A stretch of DNA of 64,000 bases from JAJPKR01 sp050746125 (GCA_050746125.1 JBOGKX010000005.1:13299-77298); one strand, 5' to 3'. Shown: positions 1 through 8,893, counted from the stretch's first letter. The notes: generated by a model from the letters alone, not told the origin. Numbers and translations: made by a program.

Positions 1-512
1 TGCACTGCCTGCTGCGCCGGCTCGATCCGGAGGCCGCGCAGCGCATCGCCCCCCGCGACGCAGCGCGCGTCATTCGCGCCCTAGAAGTTCGGCTCGCCTC
101 CGGGCGGCGGCTCAGCGAATATTGGCGCGCGGCGCCCGTGCCCTTGCTCGGCGCCCGCCCGCGCATCCTCGGCCTCGATCCTCCCCGCGCCGAGCTCTAT
201 CGCCGCATCGACATTCGCGCCGCCGCCATGTTTCGCTCCCCCGGAATCGTGGAAGAAACACGAGGCTTGCTGGCGCGCCACAACGCCGAGTTGGCAGTAT
301 TTCAGGCGCACGGGTACAAGCAAGCCGTGGATATCTTATGCGGCTCGGCAACGCCTGACTGCGCCCTAATGGATGCAAGACTCGAGCAGCATCATTACGC
401 CAAGCGGCAACTGACCTGGTTTCGCCGCCAGACGCCGGTGCATTGGCTGCCCGGCTTCGGTGATGACCCGGCGATACAAGCGCAAGCCTGGGCGTGGTGG
501 GCGGGTCAGTGA
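1..512 (+). CDS. miaA: tRNA dimethylallyltransferase MiaA, C-terminal part
   Basis: MiaA transfers a dimethylallyl group to N6 of adenosine 37 in tRNAs that read codons starting with U. The gene is cut by the left edge; the frame is open from base 3 and gives the last 169 residues. Recognisable family features are the stretch reading DPEAAQRIAPRD followed by RVIRALEV near the start, and the late block YAKRQLTWFRR that precedes the C-terminus in MiaA proteins. The P-loop and the prenyl-donor site lie outside the window. The gene ends in TGA at 510-512 and about 250 bases of non-coding DNA follow. Confidence 0.93.
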   Translation, partial: HCLLRRLDPEAAQRIAPRDAARVIRALEVRLASGRRLSEYWRAAPVPLLGARPRILGLDPPRAELYRRIDIRAAAMFRSPGIVEETRGLLARHNAELAVFQAHGYKQAVDILCGSATPDCALMDARLEQHHYAKRQLTWFRRQTPVHWLPGFGDDPAIQAQAWAWWAGQ

Positions 513-761
513 GCTCGAAGGGCTCCGGAGCCGTGGATTTGCGGGCGCCATTCGGGCGAACTGCCGCTGCCTGCCAAGCCGTAAGCTAATTGCGCGCGAT
601 GAGCGCCGCGCGCCTGCACCGGGGAACAGGCGGCGCCGCGCGCCCTCTCGCGCCGCGCCAAGCTAATGCCTCGTGTGAGTCCACCCATTTGGGGACTTAA
701 CAGAATCTTAAGGCGAGTATTATCTTGGGCAAGTGTCGTGGTGTTGCAACAAGGGGGGGCG

Positions 762-1496
762 ATGACACAGGAAGAGAATCAAGCAGCGATAGCAGCTCGT
801 AGCTATGGACCATGGGACCAATTCTCCCCGCGCGAGCAGGACATCATCTCGGGCCTGTTGCGGGCCCAATCGGTCAAAGACATCGCGCTCGAACTGCGCC
901 TGACCGTGAACACGGTCAAGGACTACATCAAGACGATCTATCAAAAGGCGCAGGTGCACTCGGCAAGGGCGCTGCTCATCAAGTTTTACTTGGATCGCCC
1001 GGTGGTTCGGGCGGAGCGTTCGCGCGATCTGGCCGATGCCATCCAGCGGCTGCTGGAGAGCCGCACGCGGGCGGTGTTGCTCGACAGCTTGCTGGCGGCC
1101 GCCAGGACCTGTACCTTGGCGCGGCAAGCGGCGCTCTTCGATCTGGCGGAAAACCCGGCAGCCAATGGCGGCTCGGCGCGCTGGCAGTTGCGGACGCGGA
1201 TGGGACGGGATCAATTCCCGCTGCCGGCGGAGTGGTGTGATGCGCTGGAGGCCGCCGGTTACTTCCAACTGCCGGTGACCACCGGCGCCGGGCTGCCGCC
1301 GCCATTGCGCTGGGATTACGTCGGCGGCGGCGGCGAGATGATCGGCGTACGCCTGGAAGTCGCGCCGACGCCCAAAATCATGCTGCTTTCCGAGCCGCTC
1401 GGCTCGCATTTCGACGCGGCGGCGCTACCCACCGCGCGTATCTTGGCCTGCGTGGCGGAGCGGGAATGGCAAGCGGCGCCTGCTAGCCTGCAGTAG
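762..1496 (+). CDS. LuxR/GerE-type HTH transcriptional regulator with an unrecognised C-terminal domain
   Basis: Residues about 21-75 form a GerE-type helix-turn-helix: FSPREQDIISGLL, then IALELRLTVNTVKDYIKTIY, the usual recognition-helix pattern. There is no receiver, PAS or autoinducer domain in front of it; the HTH is N-terminal, and about 165 residues follow that I cannot assign (they contain a Gly-rich GGGGEM stretch). I chose ATG 762 over the upstream in-frame codons because a strong AAGGGGGGG ribosome site ends just before it. A possible -10, TATTAT, lies at 718-723. The 3' end overlaps the convergent dehydrogenase gene by 14 bases. A DNA-binding role is well supported; the signal and targets are unknown. 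Confidence 0.8.
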   Translation: MTQEENQAAIAARSYGPWDQFSPREQDIISGLLRAQSVKDIALELRLTVNTVKDYIKTIYQKAQVHSARALLIKFYLDRPVVRAERSRDLADAIQRLLESRTRAVLLDSLLAAARTCTLARQAALFDLAENPAANGGSARWQLRTRMGRDQFPLPAEWCDALEAAGYFQLPVTTGAGLPPPLRWDYVGGGGEMIGVRLEVAPTPKIMLLSEPLGSHFDAAALPTARILACVAEREWQAAPASLQ

Positions 1497-2664
1497 GCGG
1501 GTTCATGCGCAACAGCACCTTGCCTCCCTGGCGGGTTTTCGCCCGCGCCAGGGCCTGCTCGAACTGCTCGAGGGGCAAGCGATCGGTGACCATGGGGGTG
1601 GGATCGAGCAGGCCGGCCGCCATCATGCGGATGACGTTGGGGTAAGTGCCGTAGCCGGTATTGCCCATGGCGCCGATCACATTGGCCTTTTTACACTGAA
1701 AGTTTTCCAGAAAGAGCGGCACGCGCATCCGATCGCGGCCGATGATGACGATCTGCGAGCCATTGGCGGCGCAGCGCTCCATCTCGGTGACGGTATGGTT
1801 GAAGGCGCCAGCGGCCTCCACCTGCACGTCGGCGCCCGCGCCGCCGGTCAGATCAAGGACGACTTGATGAGGCGCGGGAGCGGAGCCGTTGGCGGCAAAG
1901 ACGTGGTGGGCGCCGAAGCGGGCGGCCAGCTCGCGGCGCAACGGATGGTGTTCGAAGACCACGATCTGGGCGGCGCCAGCGGCGCGCAGCAGCTGCACGG
2001 CGGCCAGACCGATGGCGCCGGCGCCGAACACGGTGGCATAGGCGCCTGGCTTGAGGCGGGGCACGCATTCGAAGAGCGCGTTATAGGCGACGGTGAAGGG
2101 CTCGATGCCGGCACCAGCTTCCAGGGCGCGGGCGCGGTCGCCGCCATAGCGGGGCAAGAGGGCATTGATTTTCCAGCAGTTGCGGGCCGGAACGCGCAGC
2201 AGCTCGGCGCAGCCGCCGTTCATGGTGAAGCCGACGTCGTCGAGACTTTCGCATTGGTTGGGATAGCCGCGGCGGCAGGCGTCGCAGGCGCCGCAGCAGA
2301 CCATGTCGTCGAGGCAAATCAGGTCGCCCACCTGCAAGGAGCGTACGTCGGCGCCGATTTCCACCACTTCGCCGGCAACCTCGTGGCCGGGAACGCTGGG
2401 GAAGCGGGCCATGCCCGGGTAGTGCATGTAGCCGTCGGCGTCGGTCTCGAAGAAGTGCAAGTCGGACCCGCACAGACCGGCTGCGGCCACGCGGACGATG
2501 ACGTCTTGGGGGCCCGGGCGCGGGTCCTCGATCTCGCACACCGTTACTCGGGGGTGTCGCCAGACCGAGGAGCCAACACGCGCCATGTGGGTGCGGCGCT
2601 CCTCTTCGCTGAGCGGATAATCGGGGCGCGGCGCCCATTCGGCGGAAATGACGGCTGCTTTCAC
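1483..2664 (-). CDS. Zinc-dependent medium-chain dehydrogenase, scyllo-inosose 3-dehydrogenase-like
   Basis: A 393-residue MDR-family alcohol/polyol dehydrogenase. Cys65 (GLCGSD) and His94-Glu95 (GHE) fit the catalytic zinc site. Cys124, Cys127, Cys130 and Cys138 form the structural zinc loop, and a GAGAIG nucleotide-binding turn lies near residue 214. The N-terminal extension (an AEWAPRP start and a VWRHPRV segment before the catalytic domain) resembles the scyllo-inosose 3-dehydrogenase subgroup rather than threonine or sorbitol dehydrogenase. I infer oxidation of an inositol-like or other cyclic polyol. It lies 120 bases downstream of the aminotransferase gene on the same strand and may be read with that operon. 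The exact substrate is uncertain. Confidence 0.85.
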   Translation of the reverse strand: MKAAVISAEWAPRPDYPLSEEERRTHMARVGSSVWRHPRVTVCEIEDPRPGPQDVIVRVAAAGLCGSDLHFFETDADGYMHYPGMARFPSVPGHEVAGEVVEIGADVRSLQVGDLICLDDMVCCGACDACRRGYPNQCESLDDVGFTMNGGCAELLRVPARNCWKINALLPRYGGDRARALEAGAGIEPFTVAYNALFECVPRLKPGAYATVFGAGAIGLAAVQLLRAAGAAQIVVFEHHPLRRELAARFGAHHVFAANGSAPAPHQVVLDLTGGAGADVQVEAAGAFNHTVTEMERCAANGSQIVIIGRDRMRVPLFLENFQCKKANVIGAMGNTGYGTYPNVIRMMAAGLLDPTPMVTDRLPLEQFEQALARAKTRQGGKVLLRMNPPTAG

Positions 2665-2784
2665 ATTGGCCTCGCAAACGGAATCAGTAGGATGGGCGGG
2701 GGACGACGCGCAAACGGCTCTCCCCCGCGAGATGAAGTCGCGGCATCCCCCGCTTTGGAGTTTCGGTGATAGCGGCGCGGCCGG

Positions 2785-3984
2785 TTACCGTTCGCGCACG
2801 AGCTTCAGCCGCCGGGCCGCTTCCTCCAAGGTAGGATCCTGCTTCGAAAAGCAAAAACGCACTTGCCGGGCGCCGTCGCCCGGGCGGTGATAAAAGCTGG
2901 AGCCGGGCACGCAGGCGACGCCCACCTCGGCGGTCAGCCAGCGCGCGAACTCGACATCGTGGGTGCCGTGCCGGGGCAGGAAGCCACCGATATCGGTGAT
3001 CACGTAATAGGCTCCCTCCGGCCAGGCGCAGGCAAAGCCGGCCGCCTGCAGTTGGGGCACGATGCGCTGGCGCCGGCTGGTGTATTCGGCGGCCAGGCCG
3101 CGGCAGTAGGAGTCGCCTTGCTCGATGGCGCGAGCGGCGCCGATCTGCAGCGGCGCGGGCGCGCCGACGGTTAAAAAGTCGTGGACCTTGCGGATCCCGC
3201 CCGCCAGGTGCGCCGGGGCGATAGCCCAGCCCACGCGCCAGCCGGTGACGCTAAAGGTCTTCGAGACGCCGCTGATGGTGACCGTGCGTTCCGCCATTCC
3301 CGGCAAGGTGGCCATGGGAACGTGGGGCCGGCCGTCGTAGATGATGTGCTCGTAAATTTCGTCGGTGATCGCCAGGCAGTCCCACTCCACGCAGAGATCG
3401 CGGATAAATTCCAATTCGGCGCGGCTAAAAACCTTGCCGGTAGGATTGTTCGGCGTATTCAGGACGATGGCGCGCGTCTTGTCGGTGAAGGCAGCGCGCA
3501 ATTCGGCGCGATCGAAACTCCATCCCGTGTCGCCGGCGCGCAACGGCACGAACCGGGGCCGCGCCCCGCTGAGGATTGAATCGGGGCCGTAGTTTTCGTA
3601 AAACGGCTCGAAGATCACGGTTTCGTCGCCGGGGTTGAGGACCGCGATCAAGGTCGAGATCATGGCCTCGGTCGAGCCGCAGCAGACAGTGACGTGGAGA
3701 TCGGCCTCGACCGGCATGCCATACCAGCGGCGGTATTTGGCGGCGATGGCTTGGCGCAGCAGCGGATCGCCCCACGTGACCGAGTATTGATTGACGTCCT
3801 CGCGAATGGCGGCGATGGCGGCGTCCTTAATGAAGTCGGGGGCCGGAAAATCGGGAAACCCTTGCGCCAGATTGATGGCGTCGTGCTGCATGGCAAGGCG
3901 CGTCATCTCCCGAATGACGCTCTCGGTAAAGCGCTCGACGCGAGTGGAAACACCGCGCTCGCTGGCGGCGGGGGTATCACTCAA
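2785..3984 (-). CDS. Class I/II PLP-dependent aminotransferase (TTG start)
   Basis: A fold-type I aminotransferase of 399 residues, resembling the methionine/kynurenine/aspartate aminotransferase group (LAQGFPDFPAPDFI near residue 39). Asn180 sits in NTPNNPTG, Asp208 in ITDEIYE, and the PLP-binding lysine is Lys242 in SGVSKTFSVTGWR. The C-terminal arginine that binds the substrate carboxylate is probably in RQVRFCF. I chose TTG at 3984-3982 because an AGGAGG site lies 7 bases upstream and the family N-terminus begins there; a longer frame to 4215 is only open because it is antisense to the hydrolase gene. The start overlaps the end of the upstream MBL gene by 8 bases (TTGAGTGA), which suggests translational coupling. 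The amino donor is not evident from sequence. Confidence 0.93.
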   Translation of the reverse strand: MSDTPAASERGVSTRVERFTESVIREMTRLAMQHDAINLAQGFPDFPAPDFIKDAAIAAIREDVNQYSVTWGDPLLRQAIAAKYRRWYGMPVEADLHVTVCCGSTEAMISTLIAVLNPGDETVIFEPFYENYGPDSILSGARPRFVPLRAGDTGWSFDRAELRAAFTDKTRAIVLNTPNNPTGKVFSRAELEFIRDLCVEWDCLAITDEIYEHIIYDGRPHVPMATLPGMAERTVTISGVSKTFSVTGWRVGWAIAPAHLAGGIRKVHDFLTVGAPAPLQIGAARAIEQGDSYCRGLAAEYTSRRQRIVPQLQAAGFACAWPEGAYYVITDIGGFLPRHGTHDVEFARWLTAEVGVACVPGSSFYHRPGDGARQVRFCFSKQDPTLEEAARRLKLVRER

Positions 3985-4828
3985 GATTGGCCTCCTGGGG
4001 GATCTGGGACGGGGCGGCCGGCATTTGAGCAAACGGGTCGTCGTGACCCGGAATGAGCACGCCGGCAAAGGCATCGACCAAGCGCCGCGATTGATGATAT
4101 TGCGCCAGGTTATGGGGCGGCATGTCGTAACCGACGGTGGCATCGTCTTGAAAGGCCCGAGCGTCGCCCAGAATGAGATAGGAGTTGTCCGCGCCATCCA
4201 CCGCGATCGAGCCATGGCCGGGCGTATGGCCGGGGGTGGGCAGCCAGCGCAGGCCGGCGAAGGGCCAGTTGCCGTCTTCGATCCACTGATAGCGGCCGAG
4301 GTCGCCCAGCATGGTTGGATCCCAGAGCCAGCGGATCAGCTGCAAGAGCCGGGCCTGATCCATGCGGTCGAACTCCTCGTCGGTGACCTCGGGATAGAAC
4401 GTGCGGAAGACCTCGCGCCGTTCCTCGCCGCCACAGACCGATTCGTAAATCCGCACCGCCCATTCGTAGTCTTGCCGCGAGGCATACACGCGGGCGCGGG
4501 GAAAGAGGCCGTTGCAGCCGACATGATCCAAATGAAAATGAGTGTTGATGACGGCGGTGATTGCCTCGGGAGCGACGCCGGCGCGCTCCAGCCCCTGCCG
4601 CAGAGTGGTGTCGTGGGACGAGAAACCGGTATCGACCAAGACCCGTTCCCGCTCGCCGATCAGCAGCACGGAACAAGATTGGAGCGGTAAGCCGGCCATG
4701 GCGATGTGCACGCGCCACGGGCCGGGGCGATGGGGATGCACGCCGTTGCGGGGGAGCAGATCGGCCGGACGCGCCAGCCCGGCCTCCATTTGGCTGCCCA
4801 GCAGCGAACGCAGGCTGTGGCGGTTCAC
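3977..4828 (-). CDS. MBL-fold metallohydrolase, lactonase/glyoxalase II-like
   Basis: A 283-residue metallo-beta-lactamase-fold hydrolase. The zinc motif HFHLDH is at residues 97-102, followed by GHTPGH and a later LGDAR that supply further metal ligands, then GHDDP near the C-terminus. The pattern fits the AHL-lactonase/glyoxalase II branch; there is no signal peptide, so it probably acts in the cytoplasm. GTG 4828 is preferred because it overlaps the TGA of the sensor kinase by 4 bases (GTGA), a usual coupled start; ATG at 4789 (codon 14) is an alternative. It is the third gene of an operon headed by a two-component system. Whether it cleaves acyl-homoserine lactones or another ester or thioester cannot be decided here. 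Confidence 0.88.
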   Translation of the reverse strand: MNRHSLRSLLGSQMEAGLARPADLLPRNGVHPHRPGPWRVHIAMAGLPLQSCSVLLIGERERVLVDTGFSSHDTTLRQGLERAGVAPEAITAVINTHFHLDHVGCNGLFPRARVYASRQDYEWAVRIYESVCGGEERREVFRTFYPEVTDEEFDRMDQARLLQLIRWLWDPTMLGDLGRYQWIEDGNWPFAGLRWLPTPGHTPGHGSIAVDGADNSYLILGDARAFQDDATVGYDMPPHNLAQYHQSRRLVDAFAGVLIPGHDDPFAQMPAAPSQIPQEANLE

Positions 4829-6282
4829 GCAACACCTGCCATGGGAAGGTTGACGACGAAACTGCTGCCGTGGCCGGGCGTGCTGGCAACTTCGACGCTG
4901 CCGTGGTGCAATTCGGCCACCCATTTCACCATGGGCAAGCCCAGCCCGCAGCCGTCCACGGCGGTGCTGCGGCTGCGGGATTTGTCGGCGCGGTAGAAGC
5001 GCTCGAAAATATGCGGCAGGTCGGCGGGCTCGATGCCCACGCCGGTGTCGCGCACCTGCAGCCGGGCGCGGCCTTGCTGCCGCTCGACGCGCACCTCGAT
5101 GTGGCCGCCCGGCGGGGTGTATTTGAGCGCGTTGTCGATCAGATTCAGGATCATTTGCCGCAGCCGCAGCGAGTCGGCGCGGATGGGCACGGGAGCGGAC
5201 GTCACGGCGCGCAAGCCGATCTCGCGCGCCGCCGCCACCACGTGCATCTGCTCGACCAAGTCCCGCACCAATTCGTTCAAGTCCAAAGCTTCCAACCGCG
5301 GCCGCACTTCGCCGGCTTCGGCCTGGGCCAAGACCAACAGATTGCGGATCATGCGGTTCAGGCGGTCGATCTCCTCGAGGTTGCTTTCCAACACCCGCCG
5401 GCACTCGGCCAGCGACGCCTCGGAAACCAGCGCCAACTCCGTTTCGCCCTGAATCGCTTGCAGGGGCGTGCGCAACTCATGGCTGACGTTGGCGGCGAAT
5501 TCATTCATTTGCTGGAAGCTGCCCTCCAGGCGAGCGATCATCTCGTTAAAGGTTTGCGCCAATTCCGCGAGCTCGTCGCCGCTGGCGACGACGGGAATGC
5601 GCTGGCTGAGGTTGGAGACGGTGATCTGCTGCGCCGCGTGGGTAATATCAGCCACCGGCTTGAGGGTCCGTTGCGCCATGATCGAGCCCGCCACCGCGCT
5701 GCTGGCGACGGTGACCGGCAACAACATCAGCATCACCCATAAAAAAGTGTCGAGGGCGTCGTTGATCGGCTTCAGCCGGGTCCCGATCTGCAACAGGTAG
5801 GGCTGATCGCCCGGGCCGCGCAGCACGGCGTTGGCGAAACGGATCTCCTCTTGACGCGGCCAGCCATGGGTGATGAAGGTGGGCCGCTCCACTAAGATAC
5901 GCTTTAATTCGCTCGGTTCGAGGGAAAATCCCAGTCCTTTCAACTCGGGCGACTGCTTGACCAGGCGGCCGCTGGCATCGGAGATCTGAGCCAGGCGGAA
6001 GATGGCGTTGAGGTCGTCGCTGCCGTTGACGCTGGCGCCGGCGGCGGCCAGCACCGGCTGCCCGTTGGGGCCGAACTGAATATATTGTTTGACGTAATTG
6101 GCCTCGTCTTGCAGCTCGGAGTCGATGTTCCAATAGATGATCCAGGTGAGCACGCCATAGAGCAGAGCGGCGGCGACCACCAGGGTCAGGCTAAAGATCA
6201 CAGTGTATTGCAATGTGAGCCGGCCCCGCACGCTCGACGGCCGTAAAAATCCGAGGCTCGGTAGGGGGACACGCAATTTCAT
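4825..6282 (-). CDS. HAMP-domain sensor histidine kinase
   Basis: A membrane sensor kinase of 485 residues. Two membrane segments (about 27-51 and 179-202) enclose a periplasmic domain of about 125 residues. HAMP follows, then the H box with His268 (NVSHELRTPL), the N box NLIDNALKYTP, and the G boxes DTGVGI and GCGLGLPMVK. The layout resembles heavy-metal or envelope-stress sensors of the CusS group, but the sensing domain is not specific enough to name a ligand. It should phosphorylate the regulator encoded just upstream, whose stop codon it overlaps by 4 bases (ATGA). Downstream and coupled are the MBL hydrolase and the aminotransferase. Confidence 0.95.
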   Translation of the reverse strand: MKLRVPLPSLGFLRPSSVRGRLTLQYTVIFSLTLVVAAALLYGVLTWIIYWNIDSELQDEANYVKQYIQFGPNGQPVLAAAGASVNGSDDLNAIFRLAQISDASGRLVKQSPELKGLGFSLEPSELKRILVERPTFITHGWPRQEEIRFANAVLRGPGDQPYLLQIGTRLKPINDALDTFLWVMLMLLPVTVASSAVAGSIMAQRTLKPVADITHAAQQITVSNLSQRIPVVASGDELAELAQTFNEMIARLEGSFQQMNEFAANVSHELRTPLQAIQGETELALVSEASLAECRRVLESNLEEIDRLNRMIRNLLVLAQAEAGEVRPRLEALDLNELVRDLVEQMHVVAAAREIGLRAVTSAPVPIRADSLRLRQMILNLIDNALKYTPPGGHIEVRVERQQGRARLQVRDTGVGIEPADLPHIFERFYRADKSRSRSTAVDGCGLGLPMVKWVAELHHGSVEVASTPGHGSSFVVNLPMAGVA

Positions 6283-6962
6283 GCTTCCATGGACCCGTCG
6301 CGCAGCACATAGCCCACGCCGCGCACGCTCTGAATCAGCTTGGGCTCCCGATCCTTGTCAATTTTATTGCGAAGAAAACTGATGTAAACGTCTATCACGT
6401 TGGTGAAGCTATCGAAACTGGCGTCCCAAACGTGCTCGGCGATCATGGTGCGGGTGACCACCTGGTTGGCGTTGCGCATCAGGTACTCGAGCAGCATGAA
6501 CTCTTTATTCGACAGCTCCAGCTCTTTGTCGCCCCGCCAGGCCTTGCGCTTGATCGGGTCCAAGATCAAATCGGTCACTCGCAGCTGTAGTTTCAGCTCT
6601 CGCCACTCGCGGCGCAACAGGGCCCGCACGCGGGCGCGCAACTCGGCATAGGCAAAGGGCTTGATCAGATAATCGTCGCTGCCGATCTCCAGTCCGCGCA
6701 CGCGATCCTCGACCGAGGTCTTGGCAGTAAGGATCAAAATCGGGACATTGGGGTTTTTCTTGCGGACGGTGGAGAGCACGGACAGGCCGCTGATTTTGGG
6801 CAGCATGAGATCCAAGATGATGAGGTCGTACTCGCCGGATTCAGCCAAATAAAGGGCTTCCTCGCCATCCGCGGCCAGATCCACGGCAAAGTGATCTTGC
6901 TGCAGTCCCTTGCGAATGAACTGCGCAACCTTGTGCTCGTCCTCGACCAGCAAAATTCTCAT
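6279..6962 (-). CDS. OmpR/PhoB-family response regulator
   Basis: A 227-residue two-domain regulator. The receiver has the acidic pair in VEDE, the phospho-acceptor Asp51 in LIILDLMLPK, the Thr of ILTAKTS and the Lys of YLIKPF. The C-terminal winged helix contains LSNKEFMLLEYLM and ends with VRGVGYVLRDG. It is the first gene of the operon that continues with the sensor kinase, MBL hydrolase and aminotransferase. About 270 bases separate it from the divergent TPR gene, with a symmetrical -10-like TATAAT in between. It probably controls its own operon; its regulon is unknown. Confidence 0.96.
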   Translation of the reverse strand: MRILLVEDEHKVAQFIRKGLQQDHFAVDLAADGEEALYLAESGEYDLIILDLMLPKISGLSVLSTVRKKNPNVPILILTAKTSVEDRVRGLEIGSDDYLIKPFAYAELRARVRALLRREWRELKLQLRVTDLILDPIKRKAWRGDKELELSNKEFMLLEYLMRNANQVVTRTMIAEHVWDASFDSFTNVIDVYISFLRNKIDKDREPKLIQSVRGVGYVLRDGSMEA

Positions 6963-7050
6963 AAGGCCGCCGGTAGGACCCTAAGCGGCGGGCGGTTCCC
7001 CGGCCGGCAACGAGTACGGAACCGCCCTGATGCGACGGCTCGAAGTCTCT

Positions 7051-7060
7051 CATTATAATG
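7051..7060. promoter_or_regulatory. Palindromic -10-like element between divergent genes
   Basis: CATTATAATG is a perfect palindrome that gives TATAAT on both strands, about 90 bases from the response-regulator start and about 180 bases from the TPR gene start. In such GC-rich DNA it stands out. No good -35 is seen at the ideal distance on either strand; the minus strand has TTGCCG 19 bases away. A shared or competing divergent promoter is an inference. Confidence 0.35.
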
Positions 7061-7236
7061 GGTCGTAAGCGCATCCCGGCAACGGGAAGCGGGATCGCCA
7101 CTGCGAACTGAACCGAAAGGGCGGGATGGAGTGCGATCCGGTGTGACTGGCTGGCAACTCCGCTCGCGGCAAGCCGGAACGGAACCACAATCACGCTGCG
7201 CGCGGGATCGCCAACTCCAAGGAGTCGTTCGTTTCG

Positions 7237-8250
7237 GTGCACCAAGCCGATTTTTTGCGGCGCCAGCTGCTACGCTGGAGCGCCTGTTTGCTTCTTGCGC
7301 TCGCCGTTCCAATTGCGGCGTATGCCCTCACCGCGACGCAGACCCAGGCGGTGCTTCAGCAAGCGGGAAGCCTGCTGGAGTGGGGCCGATGGAAAGAGGC
7401 GCGCCAGCTATTGCGAACTTCTTTGAGCCAGGATCCGGCCAATGCGCGGCTGCTCGCCTATGAAGCGCACGTGCTGATCGGCTTCGGCGATTATCCGACC
7501 GCGCTGCAACAAGCCAGGCACGCCGTCGAGCTGGACGCACAATGCGGGGTTTGCCACTTATTTCTTAGCGAGGCGCTGGGCGAAAAAGCCAAGCACATGT
7601 CGAAGCTGCGGGCGCTATTCGAGCTGCGCAAGATCAAAAAGCAGTTGGAAATGGCCAGCAGCTTGGCGCCCAACTCCGCCGACGTGCACTGGGGCTGGAT
7701 CAATTTCAATCTGGAGGTGCCGGCCGCCGCCGGCGGGGATCCGCGCGCCGCGTTGCGGCAGGCCAGCGCGCTGGAGGGGGTGGACCCGGTGGATGGACAT
7801 ATCGCCCGCGCCGCCATCGCGCTGGCGGCCGGCAACGCACCACAGGCGCTGCGGGAGTACCTGCAAGCGGCGCACGATTATCCCAACGACCCGCGCGGCC
7901 TGTTCTGCGTCGGCTTGACCTACTTCCAGCAAGGCCGTTACGATACCGCCGCGAGCTACCTGGCGCGCGCCGCAAAACTGCAGCCGCAATCCAGCCTGTA
8001 CGCGAGTTATTATGCGGCGACGCTAATTTATTTGCGCAAGGAGGCGGCGGCGCGGCAGGTGATCGAAGCCAGCCTTCCCTTGCACCCCGAAAGCCGCCTG
8101 GCGGATTACCTGGTGGCGCAGGCGCTCCAGCACGAAGGCCGTAATTTTGCCTGGGCGCGCCAACTTCTGCAGCACTATTTGGCGATCGCGCCCGAGCCCG
8201 ATCAGCCTACGCAGGCCGAAGCGCGACAACTGCTGGCCAGCCTTGGCTGA
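7237..8250 (+). CDS. Exported TPR-repeat protein
   Basis: A 337-residue protein with a hydrophobic N-terminal segment at about residues 12-31 (signal peptide or anchor). Degenerate tetratricopeptide repeats fill the rest, for example around WGRWKEARQLL, GDYPTALQQARHAV, PNDPRGLFCVGLTYF and PESRLADYLVAQAL. Such proteins are scaffolds; no catalytic motif is seen. The start is GTG 7237, with AAGGAG 12 bases upstream; this start keeps a complete signal-like sequence. A CGVCH string is present but looks like part of a repeat helix and not a heme site. It is divergent from the two-component operon and convergent with lexA. Confidence 0.8.
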   Translation: MHQADFLRRQLLRWSACLLLALAVPIAAYALTATQTQAVLQQAGSLLEWGRWKEARQLLRTSLSQDPANARLLAYEAHVLIGFGDYPTALQQARHAVELDAQCGVCHLFLSEALGEKAKHMSKLRALFELRKIKKQLEMASSLAPNSADVHWGWINFNLEVPAAAGGDPRAALRQASALEGVDPVDGHIARAAIALAAGNAPQALREYLQAAHDYPNDPRGLFCVGLTYFQQGRYDTAASYLARAAKLQPQSSLYASYYAATLIYLRKEAAARQVIEASLPLHPESRLADYLVAQALQHEGRNFAWARQLLQHYLAIAPEPDQPTQAEARQLLASLG

Positions 8251-8255
8251 ATCCG

Positions 8256-8882
8256 TCAGTAGCGGCGTAAAATGCCGATCACCCGGCCCTGCACCCGCAC
8301 CCGATCGGCTGGATAGAGCATGGGCCGGAGGCGCTCGTTGGCGGGCTGCAAGCGCACCATGCCGCCGCGCTCGCGAAACAGGCGCTTCAAGGTGGCTTCG
8401 CCGCCCTCGACCAGCGCCACCACCAATTGCCCATTCTCAACTTGCGGCACTTTTTCGACCAGCACGTAGTCGCCTTCGACAATGTGCTCGTCGATCATGC
8501 TGTCGCCGCGCACTTCCAGGGCGAAGACCTCGCGGCCGCGGGCCAGGTCGGCGAGGGAAACTTCGCCGCGGGTCTCGATGGCCTCAATGGGCCGGCCGGC
8601 GGCAATGCGACCCACCAGCGGCAGACGATGCCGGGCGGCGCGCAGGCGGCGATTGCGGCGGTCGATGGAATCGCGGTTGATCAGCTCCAAGTGGCGGCGA
8701 AAGCCGGGGCCGCGGCGCAGGTAACCCTTGGCCTGCAACGTCGCCAGGTGCTTGTGGACGGTGGCAACCGAGGAGAGCCCCAGCCCGGCGCCGATTTCCT
8801 CGAAACTCGGCACGTAGCCCTGCCGCGCCAGGAAGGAGCGCAAGAAGTCCAACACTTGCTTCTGCCGCCGCGTCAAGCTCAT
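8256..8882 (-). CDS. lexA: LexA SOS repressor
   Basis: LexA represses DNA-damage genes and is inactivated by RecA-stimulated self-cleavage. The 208-residue protein has an N-terminal winged helix (SFEEIGAGLGLSSVATVHKH). The cleavage bond Ala95-Gly96 lies in GRIAAG, the nucleophile Ser128 in RGDSMI and the general base Lys166 in ATLKRLF, so it should be able to cleave itself. Its leader contains two TTCGCC half-sites 11 bases apart, a candidate autoregulatory operator. No downstream SOS gene shares the transcript: the TPR gene is convergent, 5 bases away. Confidence 0.97.
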   Translation of the reverse strand: MSLTRRQKQVLDFLRSFLARQGYVPSFEEIGAGLGLSSVATVHKHLATLQAKGYLRRGPGFRRHLELINRDSIDRRNRRLRAARHRLPLVGRIAAGRPIEAIETRGEVSLADLARGREVFALEVRGDSMIDEHIVEGDYVLVEKVPQVENGQLVVALVEGGEATLKRLFRERGGMVRLQPANERLRPMLYPADRVRVQGRVIGILRRY

Positions 8883-8893
8883 GCGCTATCGAG

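Noticed and set aside
7555..7570. A CxxCH heme-like motif (CGVCH) in the TPR protein
   Set aside because: It falls inside a TPR helix where relatives have other residues; a single motif with no cytochrome fold is not enough.
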